Source: Epiperipatus broadwayi
Lineage: Eukaryota > Onychophora > Udeonychophora > Euonychophora > Peripatidae
Assembly: GCA_028023455.1 (NCBI GenBank)
Contig: JAQFVV010000037.1
Span: forward strand, 806,001 to 870,000
Direction of reading: 5' to 3'
Length of the DNA stretch: 64,000 bases
Position numbers and translations under genes: made by a program. The notes beneath the pieces were generated by a model. The model saw nothing but the letters and a program-made list of their open reading frames with translations. It was not told where the DNA came from and ran no database searches. Shown piece by piece: positions 46,301 through 59,700 of the stretch (its first letter is position 1; each line of letters starts with the position of its first letter).

Positions 46301-49300
46301 ATCTGTTCTGCACAAAAAGGCCTGTTATATATTCTGCATACATAAAAAGTTTTTATTTTCAACTTAGAGGAAACTAGTGGCAATTTTCTTTACCTAGAGA
46401 CTTTTGTCATCTGCATTCTCATTACTGACATGTAACTTCAAACATGAAGTTTATTTCGGGCATTTCACAATAGTAGCCTTTCTTCTAGACTTGCTCATAA
46501 TTTTTAAAAATCCACTCATTGAATTTTATTTGATTGTTTAAAATTTCAATATAAAATGAATTCGTTGATAGTTGAAACATTTAATATTTCAAGAAAATCA
46601 CCACTGACGGGTGTCTTGTTCTCCTGCAAGGAGGATAATTAGCACATTTTCGATCAATTGAATTTACTGCTCTTTTTGTCGAGTTGGACATATTCCTTTT
46701 AGGAAAATTAGGTTCAATTATTATGATGAAATAAATTTGATTTTTTTTATAAGCATTACTTACAAAAAATGTAATATTTCTATAAAAAAAAAAAATAGCA
46801 AAATATAACCATAGATCATAAAAAATGGAGAAATAAAATTACATTTACAATACAACCTGTATGACTTATTGTCAATGCAAAACAAATATAAATACTTACA
46901 CTGTGGTGAACAAAATTCTACTGATTGTTTTTTTTGCGAAATACAGATACAGTTACAAAGGTAGTGAGATATACATCTGTTCAATTAAAACTTCTAGGAA
47001 ACCATGACATAAGAAAATTTTATGCAGTATAACATACTGCTTGTAGCCATTACAGGTTAAGCATTAACTGTTTTTTTAATATTATTTCTACCTCTGCTAT
47101 CTTAGTCAGTTCAGAAAATAATTTTAACTTCTTCAGTTTCAGTTTGATATTTCCACTTTGTAAGTTATGATCTGAATCTATATTTTAATGTGTACAATTG
47201 CTTGAACCCTTTTGTGCACTAACTACCCATATGCTGCAGTTACTTGTTACTACAGCACCAATGCGTCAACTGGATCTCACATGCCATTTAGATAACACAG
47301 GTAGTACAGGAGCAATTAAATGTTGCTAGAAATATTGGCATGTGTGTGTGATGAAAATTTGCTTTACATATTTTATTCATGAAATCCTGTCTCAACACAT
47401 AATTTATATTTCAAACAAATTCAAAAATGAATATATATATATATAATAATACTTCCTTTTTACAAAATAAAAATAATTTGCATAATAATTTGAATTTTAA
47501 AAAAAATTTAATCTGACATAATAAATGAAGAAAATAACTACAAAATATATGCACGTACATGCATACCTACACACAGGAATTATAGACCTGCCTACACATG
47601 TAAAGTAAATGAAAATAACATGAATTATAGTTTTGTTTTCTCTCAATTTCAGTCATAATTTCAGAAAAAGACAATCAAATCATTTATTAAATACTGTGTA
47701 CTTCTGAAAAATATAAACTATAATGGATCTGAGACTTGGACACTTAATAGAAGAGCAATACAGACACTTCAGACCACTCAAAGAAGTATAGAGAAATGCA
47801 TGTTAGGGATAACAAAACGAGATTGAAAATGCAATATATAGGTAAGAGAATAAACAAGTGTTACGGACCTCATTGAAAACTGAAGTGGAGTTGGGCTGGA
47901 TATATTTCTAGAAGAGATGATAATAGATGGACAATTGAAATCTTAAATTGGATTCCAAGAGATTGTAAAAGACCCAGAAAGAGACCACATGTGAGATGGA
48001 TGGATGAAATAAAAAAAGTGTGCAGGGGTGATGTGGAGAAGAGAAGCTAAAGATCGGAGAAGATGTATTGAACTTGGGAGAGATCTTCATCCTGCAGTGT
48101 ATTGATAATGGTTGATGATGATGAATAATGAAAATCTTGATATGTAAAAAATATTCATGCAAAATCAATGCACAGTCTATTTTTCATAAATAATTTTTGT
48201 CCTGCTTAGCTTGGTACAGTGGCAAAATGTCAGGTTCTGGATGTCAATATCCGTGGATTGTATCTCAGCTCTGATGTTTCCAATGCTTGAATTTATTATA
48301 AACTCCCGAGTAATAGTTTTATTCAATTATTTAATAACTTTGCTTAAAATGAATAGTTTTATTCCTCATTGAAGAATATAATAAACAGGAACTTATGCAT
48401 TTATTTTATCCCCATCCATTTGATTATCCTTCCATGTATTCAAACTGATGGAAAGTTTGAGTATTGTTTAGCTACATAACATCTGTGGCATGACTGCAAC
48501 ACTAAAATTTTTTAGAATGTCGTGATGTTCAAATAACATATTTATAAATAGAGTATTACAATTTTATTTACTTGACTGAATTAACCTTTTATTTTTCCTT
48601 GATCAAGAATTGATCCAGGAACTTGAAAACTATTCAGTCTGCCACATTATAGTAAACTGCATACAAGTGTTTATTTATTTTTTTCACAATGCTGATCAAT
48701 ATTTTGATAAGACTGTTTGGACAGATGGTTACAGCTTTGCATTCAACCATGCAGTGAAGAGGTTTATTATTTCATTTTCAGCTCAGAAGCCATCTGGTAA
48801 TAAACATAATATAATATCTGGGTCGACAATTTATGGAATAAACCTTCATTTATTTTTAACTGGGTTTCAACTTTAAAAATAAAAATTACTAATTATATAT
48901 AAACCAGTTCTATTTGTTCAGTAGTTTTCTGCCATTGTATATCACAAAATATTGTATGGGTTCATGCCAATCATGTTAGTAGTGCAACTTTATGAGTGAA
49001 AATCATATGATTTTTGCCCATCTGCATGTTATACTTACTTTGTTGTTTGAAAGTGTTATAAAATCCTGAATTCTAGAAATTAGTTGATTCCAGAATCTCA
49101 TACAGCTTGACAAATCCATTCACAAGAGATTCTTTCAATTATTTAAATTCATTTCTACTCTCACATTATTAATAAATATTTTTTTAATCATCATGTAAAT
49201 AGTTTGTGTATGTAGGCTTTCAACTGTTTTGTTGTTCTTTCATTGTTAAAATATTTGTCTGAAAAATTAATCAAAAATGCAAATTTAAAAAACAAACAAA

Positions 49301-52300
49301 CCATGATTTATGTAATATTCTGATTATTATAATAAGGCAAAAAATATATAAAATTGTATACCATCAGTTATATAATTAACTCTATTAGTTTATTATTGAA
49401 CTAGCATGTAGGGTAGGCAAATTCTGAATTGTAAAACTATGAAAATACAAGAATTAGGACAGTTGAAAATGGCTCTCCTGAAACTGATACTATGATCCGT
49501 GTATTAATATTGCATCGTACATTTAATTAAATAATGAGTTAATAGAAGGCGCTTGAATTATTTCATTCATGAATAAGTAAAGTTGAGATGACATTTTAAG
49601 TTTATAAGAAGGAAATAAAAAAATAATGACCATTTTATAAGCAGAAATTTATCAGAGTGGGTGAGGGTCTAAATAAATAAGAATATAATCAAAGTTACAG
49701 TGTTTAAATTTATTTCTAAAAGTAAAGAAATATATATTTAAAATTTTATTACATTTAATTATACAGTATTTTAAATACTAATGTTTTTAAAAGCGTAAAG
49801 TAACTTTACCTTACAATCGGGTCTAGCATGTGATCCATAACTTTGCTCAGAACCTAATACTTCTATATGAACCTTGGTATAATCATCCAGACTAAGGTGT
49901 TTGAACATTTTTCTTGTCCTGATTAAAAATAAATTATAAAAAAAGATATCAATATTTTCTTTTGTATGCGTATATGGTGTATATGATAACAGTGCAAATA
50001 AAACCCTGAAGTTGTACTAAAAGTCAATAATATATTCAAAATAAAATAAAAATGAATTTCATATGCAATTGCTAAACATGTTTTTATGAAAAGTTTCAAC
50101 TGTTTAAACAGACATCATCTCTTTTAAAAAAAATAAAGTAACTAAACAAAAAGTAATCCAACAATTCAGTGCTCAAGAGGTTATGTGATGTTTAGGAACC
50201 AGAAGAGACCACTTTAATTTCAATCTAAAACCTTTTAACTCTCGGAGTTCATCTTTCTATGTCTTCACTACACAAAACAAAAAAATTGATAAATATCTGC
50301 TTTTAATAAAGAAAATGAGACGATAGTTATAAATATATTATATATTACACTTTAAGTGACAGATAACTTTTAACAATTGCATAACTTCTCAAAAAAATAT
50401 ATGTCAAAACTCTTTCTCAATTCATAGATACATGAATATATGTGAGTGCATGTCTACTGTTTCATGCATAAAGTATAAAGATATTTTTCAGAAAGTGTGG
50501 GACTCTTTTCCAATCATGGTGACAAGGTCGATATGTTTGTCGCTTAGTAACTAATAGAAAAAAATCAGCTTACAAGTCATCACCAAGTAGTCAAATCATT
50601 TAAACTGATACCCTACTTTCTACTAATTACTCAACTGCTTTAAACTACAGTTAAATTACAGGAAGGTAATTAATAACAGTTATCACCAAAAATTTAAATG
50701 AATGATTTAATCAGAATATATTGTACTTGTATCATAATATAAATCAAGCCAAGACTCTGAGAAATTCAGTTTACCAATAGTAAAATAATCATATGGTTAG
50801 TTTCTCACAAAAAAAATCAAGTCGGGTATCACATGACCTAATTTAATAAGCTTGTATTTACAAACGTTAGTTTCTTGAAAGCTTCATATGATGTCTGTGC
50901 ATCAAAGTAGCACATATTGCTATGAATAGATATAGGAATCTTTAGCTCTTGATTTTACTTTGTCATTGCACTAAACCAAGTATGCCAAGTAGTTATAATA
51001 GTAGGTTTAAGAAACGAAAATTCCATAATTGTTTTCAAGTAAAGTCTACAAAATAATGCTCAATTTAAGCCACTGTATGGGATTATTATATGAAGCCTAT
51101 CAAAATGGTGTTAACAAACATGAGCTGAGAAGCCGATTACATAATTTATCTCTTTAGACAAATCAAAAATGAAATAGATGAACCTATACCTACAAGCCAA
51201 TTTCATTATGAAGCTCAGGGAAGATAATAATGTTCTAGAATTTTTCAATTTTAGTTTTTATTATTATTCTTAATTGAAACGCCTTTTGATTTTTTTAGCA
51301 TGAGTATCAATTATCATATATACTTTACTAGTAAAGTATATATAATCATGTGATGTTTAGTACTTTACTAGTAAAACATCATATGATTACTATTTCTTAT
51401 GCTTGCTCTTACTTATTATTAAAATGGGCAGAATTCTCTATATTAGATCCTAAGATCTAGGTGCAGTGCTCTCAGATCCAAGGCTCCTCACTGACAAACG
51501 CCACAAGTCAGAAACAAGTCTGGGGATCTTGGATGAGTAGACACTAGATAGGGATTTTAGGCACAAGCCTTCTGGCATCCATTGATTACTTTGGCTTGCC
51601 CTGCCTGTTTTAATATTTTACTAGTAGTGATTTATTACTGTAGAAGAGAAAAACTGTCATCTCAAATGAGTAAATCTCTGGAAATGTCTTTTAACTGAAA
51701 TAAAGCTTATTACCAGAATAGTTGAAAAAAGAAATAAAGTTGTTATGTAGAGGAATAATCTCAATAAAGCCAACAGCAAAAACAAAATTCAATTCCTAGC
51801 AGATATTAGCAATTTTAATTATTAAGTTCAGCTCAAATTTTGTTTTGCAATTAGCATTGTCTAGATTAAAAATCCTTCTCGTCAGCATGACAACTATCTA
51901 GCAGTGCTGTGAAACTGCACATTTTTAGATATAGCAAGCGGACATGACTTAAATCTGAATATATTTACATAATTTTCTTGCTGTAAATGTATTGATTGTA
52001 CAAATATTTAAAGCTTCTCCTGTTAAAATTGTAAATAAATCTTTAACAAGTTTATTTATTCTTACATAATATGAATCAATATATTTGATAGAATTTTCAT
52101 TCTCTGTTACTAATTTTGTTACATTTCTCTGGGAAGTAGATTAAATAGTTTGTTATACCAAAAAAAGCAACTCACCCATTAATACTAATTCAGTCAATAC
52201 TTGCAATCTTATACTCCAATTAATGGCTAATTGGCTAAAATTTGACAGGAATACTCCTAGGAAAAAAATAACCTAACACTTACATCCAGTTACCTTAAAC

Positions 52301-53673
52301 ATTTTTTATTACCTATGCTAATAACATGACAATTTAATTCATTATCCAGATAATATGTATAAGTAGTTGAAAATTCTCTATATTTTGATAATTTCTATTA
52401 CCAGAAAGAATAAAATAAAACAAAATCTTACAATTCCTTAGTCTTAAATGGCTTTGCATAAATTTTTTTACAGAAAACTAAAAAAGAATTCAAAAACTAC
52501 TAATAAAAAAAAAACAATCAATCCACTTTTCTTTTTACTTTTTCAATGATTATTTTATTAAATTAAAATTAATCCTTCTGACAGTTTTGATTGCCCAGTA
52601 GTTTTCTTCAGAGCTCTGAGGATTAATTTTAATTTAATAAAATAAGCAATTGATTGATGTTTTTTGTAATTTTATTAATGTATAAAAAAGGATTTTAATT
52701 ACTCTGGGAATCTTGTATTCAAAGCCTTGCAAATTATAAAAAAATCAATTAATATTCCCATATGTATTCTAACAGTATGGTCACATATACCCAGATGTTC
52801 CGGTCCACAAATACATTTGAACACACAGATCAACTTCAACAATCAGCTGGTTCGTCCATAACATATAATCAACTTATGTCAAATCTAAAAGTGCTGGTAC
52901 ACCTATCTGCCATATCCTAAAGTTGATAGTGCCAAATGCAACAGTCCAGTCCATCCCCATATATAGGAGAAAGAGAGCAAGCTCGCATCTAACTACTGTC
53001 AGACCTAGGGTCTTCATGTAGGATGCTAGAGCTAAAACGATGAAATACCTGACTCATGATTACATCTATCTTTAATAGACTAGCCTAAGCATTAACTATC
53101 AAATCTATATGTAATCCAAATCAGTTCATCTCACATCTCACCAGTCTTTTCCAAAACCGTTGCCTCAGATATTCGAATTCAGGAAGAATTCACCTTCGAC
53201 TCTCTCAACAGGTATGTATCTATGCAAACTGTTAATCAACAACTAAAATAATACATCCTATCTATTAGACAGAGATAACCTTTATTTAATGTTCTCTCAC
53301 ATGTTTATTAAACAATAATGTGGATGTGTGCAGGTGTAAAATATTGACTATAAGGTGGAATGTAAATGCTGGACTGAATGTAAATGCTGGATCAACAAAA
53401 CTACAGAGATCTTTTTAATTAACAAAACTTCATAATATTTATTTACAAAAAAAAAATAGATTTAAACATAAAATAAATTCTTAATCAATTTAGAACAGAA
53501 AAATTTCAATAAAGAAAAATATTTACAAATGCCCATAAATTACTTGGGTATCTCCATATGTATTTACAGTTTTTATGTTTATGATGAGTATCTATCATTA
53601 CTTAAACAATTTAAAACTAACCACCCCTACTTCTCATGATAGACACCCATAATATAGGCATCTATATATCCAA

Positions 53674-53706
<33 letters not shown>

Positions 53707-56700
53707 AAAATTATTAATTAAAAATGAGATTGCTAACTCCATGTAAATTTAAATGCAACCTCAGATGTAGTATGCAATTTTAATTGTGGAAAAGTATAAT
53801 AATAAAACAACACAGAATATGATAGAAAATTATAAAGAATACTATTTTAAAAGTGTGAATCATTTATTCATTATATCTTAAGAATATTATTAGTAACACA
53901 TATACTATAATCTATAAATAAGTATTGTCATGTTGTAACATAGTTTATTTCAGTGGCTTTTAACAAAAAAAAAAAACTCTTACCGTTACATATTCTATTG
54001 GAGTACTTAATTTTATGAACATAATTAAGAACCAAATCTCTTGGTAGAAAATAAATCACCTAGATTTTAATAATAAAAAAACAAAAAAAAAATAGACTTT
54101 TCAACCTTCCCCCCTACTCTCTTGATATTTTCTTATGTTGGACTGATCCCTGTTGAATTAGAAATAGCGCTTCCCAAATATAAGATGAGATAATAAATAA
54201 AAACAAAAAATACAGATTTACACAACAGAAAATAAAACATAATTTTACAATCTTTTATGAATCGATATGTTAAAATGTAATTATTTTTCAGAGTCCTCTT
54301 TACACAAAGTTCTTACGGTTTATGTATTTTTTATTATGGATGTTGAAGAACTCCTGATTAATTTTATATAACACATCCTGAATTTATTTAAGTTGGCAGT
54401 AGGTAGCTTTATGTTACTCCTCACATAGGTTTTCATTTTGTATAGATCCCACCTTCTCAGGCATTTAAATTGTAGACAGCTAAATATTTATACTTATATG
54501 GCCATAGTGGATAAGAAATATGCTCCACCCCAATGACAATTAAGCTCTTTAGCCAATGTATTTCATACTTTAACTATATATATAACTTTATATAAATGTA
54601 TATGCAGTTTGCATTTAATAAAATATATTTATAGACAGAATAAAGCTCTTTACTATTTGTACTATTAGCTATATAAACATTAAATTAAATCAACTGTTCT
54701 GATTTCTTTTTTTTTTAGTTTAAAACAAAAATCATATTACTTTTCTTTTTCTTTTTTAAATTTAAATTGATAACTTATTTCCATTTATCTGCTTAAAAAA
54801 TTAAAATAATGTTCCATTCATTTCTTTTACTCTTTATCCAAATGACAAATTAATTAAGAAAACATTGATATTTGTGCGATGCTACTTTAAAAAAATGTCC
54901 ATTTTGCAGAAAAATATTAAAATAATAGTTCTGATAAAACTAGACTTGTCAGATTGAACACAGAGCAAGAATAACCAAATGATTTTTAATTGTTTCCTTT
55001 TTATCTTGGCGCTATACCTATTGTTTAAAAACCAGCGTTCCAGCATTGTATCTTTTAAAATATTTTTTTATATCGATTCAAAAAAAATTATAAAATAAAT
55101 TTACAATATTATGTTATTATCTCCCATATATTCAGATATTGATTTATTTTCTATTGCTATAATTATTGTTTTTATTTAAGTCATTGTCAGTTTAATCAAC
55201 ACAATACAACGATCAACATATATATATAACTATGTACAATTTTTTTATCAAGATTGACAGACATTTTCTTAGTAATAAAATTTTATTACTAATATATATG
55301 TATGTCTTTTTTTACGGTCAATTACCCATCACTCTTAAGTACTTAATAGATAGTTATTACACTGTTTAGAAAAAAAATATTAAAAATATAAAAACATTAA
55401 TTTTTTTTCAAAAGTGTTCTAGCAAAAACTTTTTTATTTATCTTTCTATGCTAATTAAATAAAAAAAAAACCATTCCATTATTTCAGATGGCTAAGAAAT
55501 GTTGGGGTAGCGATTTTGGAGTTACCTTCACAGTATATAAAAAAATCTAACAGAATGTGAAAACTTTTATATCTATTATACATTAAATAATGAAAAACAC
55601 AAACATGATCAGTTGCTATTATTTATTGTAGTGTCTTTAGGAGGGACATTCATATCAGATTAGTGATCAGTAAATAGGAGTGAGAATACATATACACTGA
55701 TCATTAATCTGATATATATGTTCCCTCCCTGAAGGCTCTACAACAAATTATAGCACCTGATCATTTTTAGTGTTTTTCCAATTATCTGATAAAACGTTTT
55801 TAAAAAAATATTGTAGCATTTTGTATGATAACTTGAATGAGCCCTAAATCTTGATAGCCACCAATGAATAGGTTTGTACCGATGGTGATAAACATTTATT
55901 TTGTAATGAATATCATATACAATTACATTAAATTATTGTATATAAATGTCATATGATTTCAGAAATTGTAATGTAACTAATATGAGAATTAAAGGTATTT
56001 TAATTGAAGCTCAACTTGACCCTTTCAGTGCTTGAATGTCACATGACCACATAAACAACTAACTATTTGATTATTTTTATTATATATATATTGTACCGTT
56101 TATTTATATATGGTACAAATACGTATTGATATTTGGTAAAAGCTAAAAAAAAAAAAGTAAATTTAGATTTTTTTTATTAGTATAATTTTTTTTAAATGTA
56201 CAATGACAGTTAAAAGTTTCGTCCATATTTTTTTTTATGTAATTAAAAATAAAAGTTAAAATTGGAGAGAACAAAAGATACATGAATTAGCAATCTAGAT
56301 AAGCTAAAAGAAAATATTTTAGCTAATTAAAGATGGCCCAAAGGACATTATAAAAAAGAGAACTTTGTAACATAAATTTTATAAAGAATGTACAAGATTA
56401 TCAACTTAAATTTTTGACAAACAAAAGGTATGCACAGAAGTCTGAAAACTGGACCTCGAGTATAAAAGGAAGAGGCCAGTTTAATCAATGTCTTGGCTTG
56501 TCTGTTATTCTTTTGGCTGGTCTAGGGTTATAGAATCCAAGACGACTCCACGATGAACTAATACTTCATGCGGGAGGAGACCGGAGCTTCAGCTGACATC
56601 GTTACTGAAGATGGACACCAGAAAAGCTTTCGTGACTAGCCTTTGGAATCAGGACCAAGAACAAATTAAAACTAATAGCCATGAGCTCATTCTAACCCAG

Positions 56701-59700
56701 AAAAACTATGCATAGTAATCTACAAGCTTCATGAACTCACTAAACTTACCGGTAAGTTAAGACTATTTATTCCTGATTGTGACAAAATTAAGCGTTTGCA
56801 AACAATTCTTAAAATAATCCCGATAGAGACATTAATTTTCTTATTAAAGAGCCTTTCATTTAAATAACTTTACACAAGATCTTGGAAATGAATTGTAATA
56901 AGTAAACATTATTAAATTACTTTATACAACTGTTTTTTATAAATTGATTCATGTCTGGATTGGCGTGTGTTCTCTCCAGTTTTATTTAATTCGTAATTTA
57001 TCTTAAAATATTTTAGTTTGTTAAAATAAAAGAAATTCTACTTTTATCAACCTTTTTCATTGTGTGTTATTAATAATAGTTATTAATGATTATTATTAAA
57101 TTTATTATTAGTTTAGTAAGATTTAGAAATATAATTTACCTTTGCCAATATGTTTTGAATAAGCTCCAGGAATAATAATATCAAAAAAAAAAATAACGGT
57201 ATAATATAATACAGATTCTTTTAAAAATATTTTTCTTTTTAATTTGCGACACGTGATGCGATAGATTTCAGCTGATTCTTACGGGAATCCTGGCGTCCTT
57301 GTAAAAAGAAATAAAAGCTGATTTCATCGATAGCGTAAGTTGTAACAATTACTAGGTAGGGTTGATCAGGAAAGATAGTTATGTTTTTTTAGAAATAGTA
57401 ATGAAACTTTCTTCTTTTTTGCATAACTTGATCAACTCGTGCATTTATATGTGTATAGAGGCCTAGCAAGATGGAAAACATTACAATATATATATAATTT
57501 GTACATTATTATATTAAATTTTAATTACATATATCTTGCATTGGTTGTATATTTTATTGTAAAAGAGAAGTTTCAGCTGTTTAAAATATCCATATTCATT
57601 ATTTCAAAAATATGAATCTGAAAACTCATCAAATGTTTAAAGATATCTATCAGATGAGAAATAAATTATTAAATGTTTTGTTTATTTTATATATAATTAT
57701 ACATTGATTAGTCACTCATACCATAAAATTAAAATAAATTTGTTATGAAAATACTTTAAAGGTCTTATAAATAATACTCAGTTTGATATTTGTGAGTGTG
57801 TGTGTGTGCATGGATTGATTGCTGTAGCTACTGAATTCTCTAAATTAAAATACAGTTAACATTTATTTATAAGTTAACATATTTAAATGATAATTGTCCA
57901 GTCATGTGACTCATTCTCTACTTCTACAAGAAAATATCTTTGTAATCTACATCACCATAAATTTTAGTAAACAATTCTAAAAATATAGAATACAATTATC
58001 TTTCATAAATACATGTGGGTTTGGAGATTCTATGGGAACCTTTGAGTGAAATATTTAAAAAATTTCACTTCTTGACTTGTTCAAATATTTTCAATTCCTG
58101 TGCATGAGATTCACAATCTATATCAAAATTAACGGCTACACAATCTATACTTAAAATATTGCAAATACATACTTTGAGACCCACGAACTTTTATTTTAGT
58201 AATATTTCAAATTGCTTCTCAAAAAAAAATTATGGAAAATACACAAATGAAAATAAAGAATATTTACTTTAAAAAAGAAATAAGAATAGCAATCAAATTG
58301 TCATACCATTGCATTAATCCATGCAGGGATAAGATTCTTTAATAACAAATAATAAATACTTATTAATAGAACTTAATGAAACAAAAAACAGGCAAAACTC
58401 TCCATACAGTAGTGCCACCCTGTGCCAACCAGAGTAATCAATGGTGATCATGTAATGTTTAGTGATTTAACTTAATGAATACAGCAAATATAAATTAAAA
58501 TTTGTTAAAATGGATATAGTTTCAATATACACAAATACAGTGAAAGTAAAGCCATAAACATAATCAAAATACCAATATACAGAGTTAACAGAATTATAAA
58601 GAAATGAGTTTCAAGTTCAATAAAGAATTGTATATTACACCATAATGTTATCATTATACAATGACAAATTAAACCACCACTTTTTTTTTTTTTTAAATAA
58701 ATATGTTCTCCAATATTATAAATAAATACATAAACTTCTTATTTATTTCCAAAAACTTTATTTCCATATGTTAACTAATGAACGTCTATATAAATTCACA
58801 TATTATCCACTTTCCAACATTTCAACTATTTTTTACATCATTAAATTCATTTTCAATAATCTACAACAAAAAAATACATATCTTTACATAATATTCTAGA
58901 TTAAAAAATCTCTTTCTTGTATTAACGTTATCCATTATAACTGAAATACAGGCTTATTATATACCTGTATCAATATATGTAATATATAGGGTATATGAAC
59001 ACAGACTTTCACATGATCCACCACTCTATCTCATAACACTGATACCCTTTAATACATATATGTCAAAAAGATAAATAATCACCAATAAATGTATTTCATG
59101 CTAAACCAGCAATCATCAGTTGGTCTAGATTATCATCTCTACACGTATATGCATTAAGTGCTCATATATATATACTAAGATAATCAATTTTCATACTTTA
59201 ATGGACAGGCTTCAATCCACTCAACACTCCAACTCTTCAACTGTCCATCCAATCGAAAATCTGATAAAACATATTAATTATATATAATTATATTTTTACT
59301 TACTTCTCCCTCCCTCTACTACCTTTATTATAAAACTTCCTTTTTACTTTTCTTCCAAAGAGTACGCTTGTGGTTTAAGACCTGTAGAGGTCCCTATTAT
59401 CGCATTTTATACACATGTGCTTAAGGCTACAGCCTTAATGAATATTATCAATATAAATTTTTGAAAATATTAGAAACCATCTAAAACACCAGCAAACAAC
59501 AAACTATTTATATCATTTAATTTATTAATATTATTTAAGAAGTTTGTGTATTTATTTATAATAAAGAATTATACATATTGGAAGAAGTTTTATCAATGAG
59601 AAGAGCATTATGCCAACCATTAAATATTATTTATATCAGGCATGTCAAACTCTTCAAACAATGGGCCACTTTTTGCTCTTGGGGAGATTCTGTGGGGCCC

